Positions 63,901 through 64,000 of a DNA stretch of 64,000 nucleotides are shown one piece after another. Location of the stretch: contig JAUIAM010000001.1 of the NCBI GenBank assembly GCA_030425485.1, positions 227,432-291,431 on the forward strand, in the 5' to 3' direction. Numbering within the stretch: position 1 is the stretch's first letter; the number at the start of each line of letters is the position of its first letter. The translations under genes were made by a program, and so were the position numbers. The notes beneath the pieces are model-generated. The model did not search any database, was not told the DNA's origin, and saw only the letters and a list, made by a program, of their open reading frames with translations. This DNA is from Verrucomicrobiia bacterium (GTDB lineage: Bacteria; Verrucomicrobiota; Verrucomicrobiia; Opitutales; Cerasicoccaceae).

Positions 63901-64000
63901 GCCGCAAAATGGCACAAAAAACACAAAAGAGCATTAGGCATTGCCTAAGATAAAGCTCATATCTGAAGCTCTCTGCGACTTTGCGTCTCTGCGGTGAAAT
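63901..64000. repeat. dispersed intergenic repeat block
   Basis: The block has an AC-rich part (GGCACAAAAAACACAAAAG), a hairpin (TTAGGC/GCCTAA at 63934-63948) and the phrase CTCTGCGACTTTGCGT starting at 63971, which matches the 21289 repeat. It continues past the window edge. Nothing else is seen after panD. Confidence 0.5.

Overview
The window looks like a GC-rich chromosome segment (roughly 60 % G+C by eye) from a Verrucomicrobium, most likely an aquatic or marine member of the Opitutae/Puniceicoccales type. That placement is inference. It rests on four proteins with PEP-CTERM-type sorting tails, prepilin-like H-X9-DG proteins inside sugar operons, a very large protein resembling 'Verru_Chthon cassette protein A', a sparse set of Shine-Dalgarno sites, many polysaccharide lyases and glycosidases with Na+/solute symporters, and a glycine-betaine synthesis operon. 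No rRNA, tRNA, CRISPR array or insertion sequence was recognised. No gap between genes exceeds about 290 bases.

Layout. (1) 1-6544, minus strand: a glycan operon with a GH110-like beta-helix protein, a second beta-helix protein, an H-X9-DG prepilin-like protein, a Gfo/Idh/MocA oxidoreductase and a clan-A (GH39-like) glycosidase cut by the window edge. A PEP-CTERM autotransporter-type protein (6800) diverges from it across a region with two palindromic sites. (2) 8044-11755: a xylose module with a PAS-AraC regulator diverging from xylA and a xylulokinase that resembles the animal type. (3) 11804-12970: a PEP-CTERM serine hydrolase. (4) 13150-28400: a polyuronate-type locus with a heparinase II/III-like protein, a DUF2264 protein, a D-2-hydroxyacid dehydrogenase, a PL6 lyase, two secreted beta-rich proteins, an SSS symporter, a ManA-like isomerase, a sialate-O-acetylesterase-like esterase, a prepilin-like protein, a TIM-barrel sugar isomerase and a LacI regulator. 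Two identical AT-rich palindromes sit in its two divergent promoters. (5) 28592-32374: MarR regulator, glycine/sarcosine methyltransferase, sarcosine/dimethylglycine methyltransferase and BCCT transporter, an osmoprotectant operon. (6) 32408-45365: a probable beta-glucan or beta-glucoside locus with an SSS symporter, a PEP-CTERM protein, GH30, a GPH/MFS symporter, a 1153-residue GH94-like protein, a clan-A glycosidase, a LacI regulator and a small TPR-like secreted protein. Four copies of a 15-bp motif lie in front of these genes. (7) 45504-49807: the giant Verru_Chthon-A-like protein, which has an AT-rich core, and a companion secreted protein. (8) 49879-60572: a seven-gene MoxR/DUF58/BatA-like operon behind a near-consensus sigma-70 promoter. 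(9) 60859-63829: a VOC protein, an unknown secreted protein, a beta-lactamase-fold protein that has lost its catalytic motifs, and panD.

How it fits together. Three separate carbohydrate loci each have their own candidate regulator and their own operator-like sequence. Secreted enzymes degrade the polymer, symporters import the products, and oxidoreductases or isomerases pass sugars to central metabolism. The betaine operon and the MoxR operon look like general stress and envelope functions.

All functional calls come from reading motifs and from memory of families. No database search was run.
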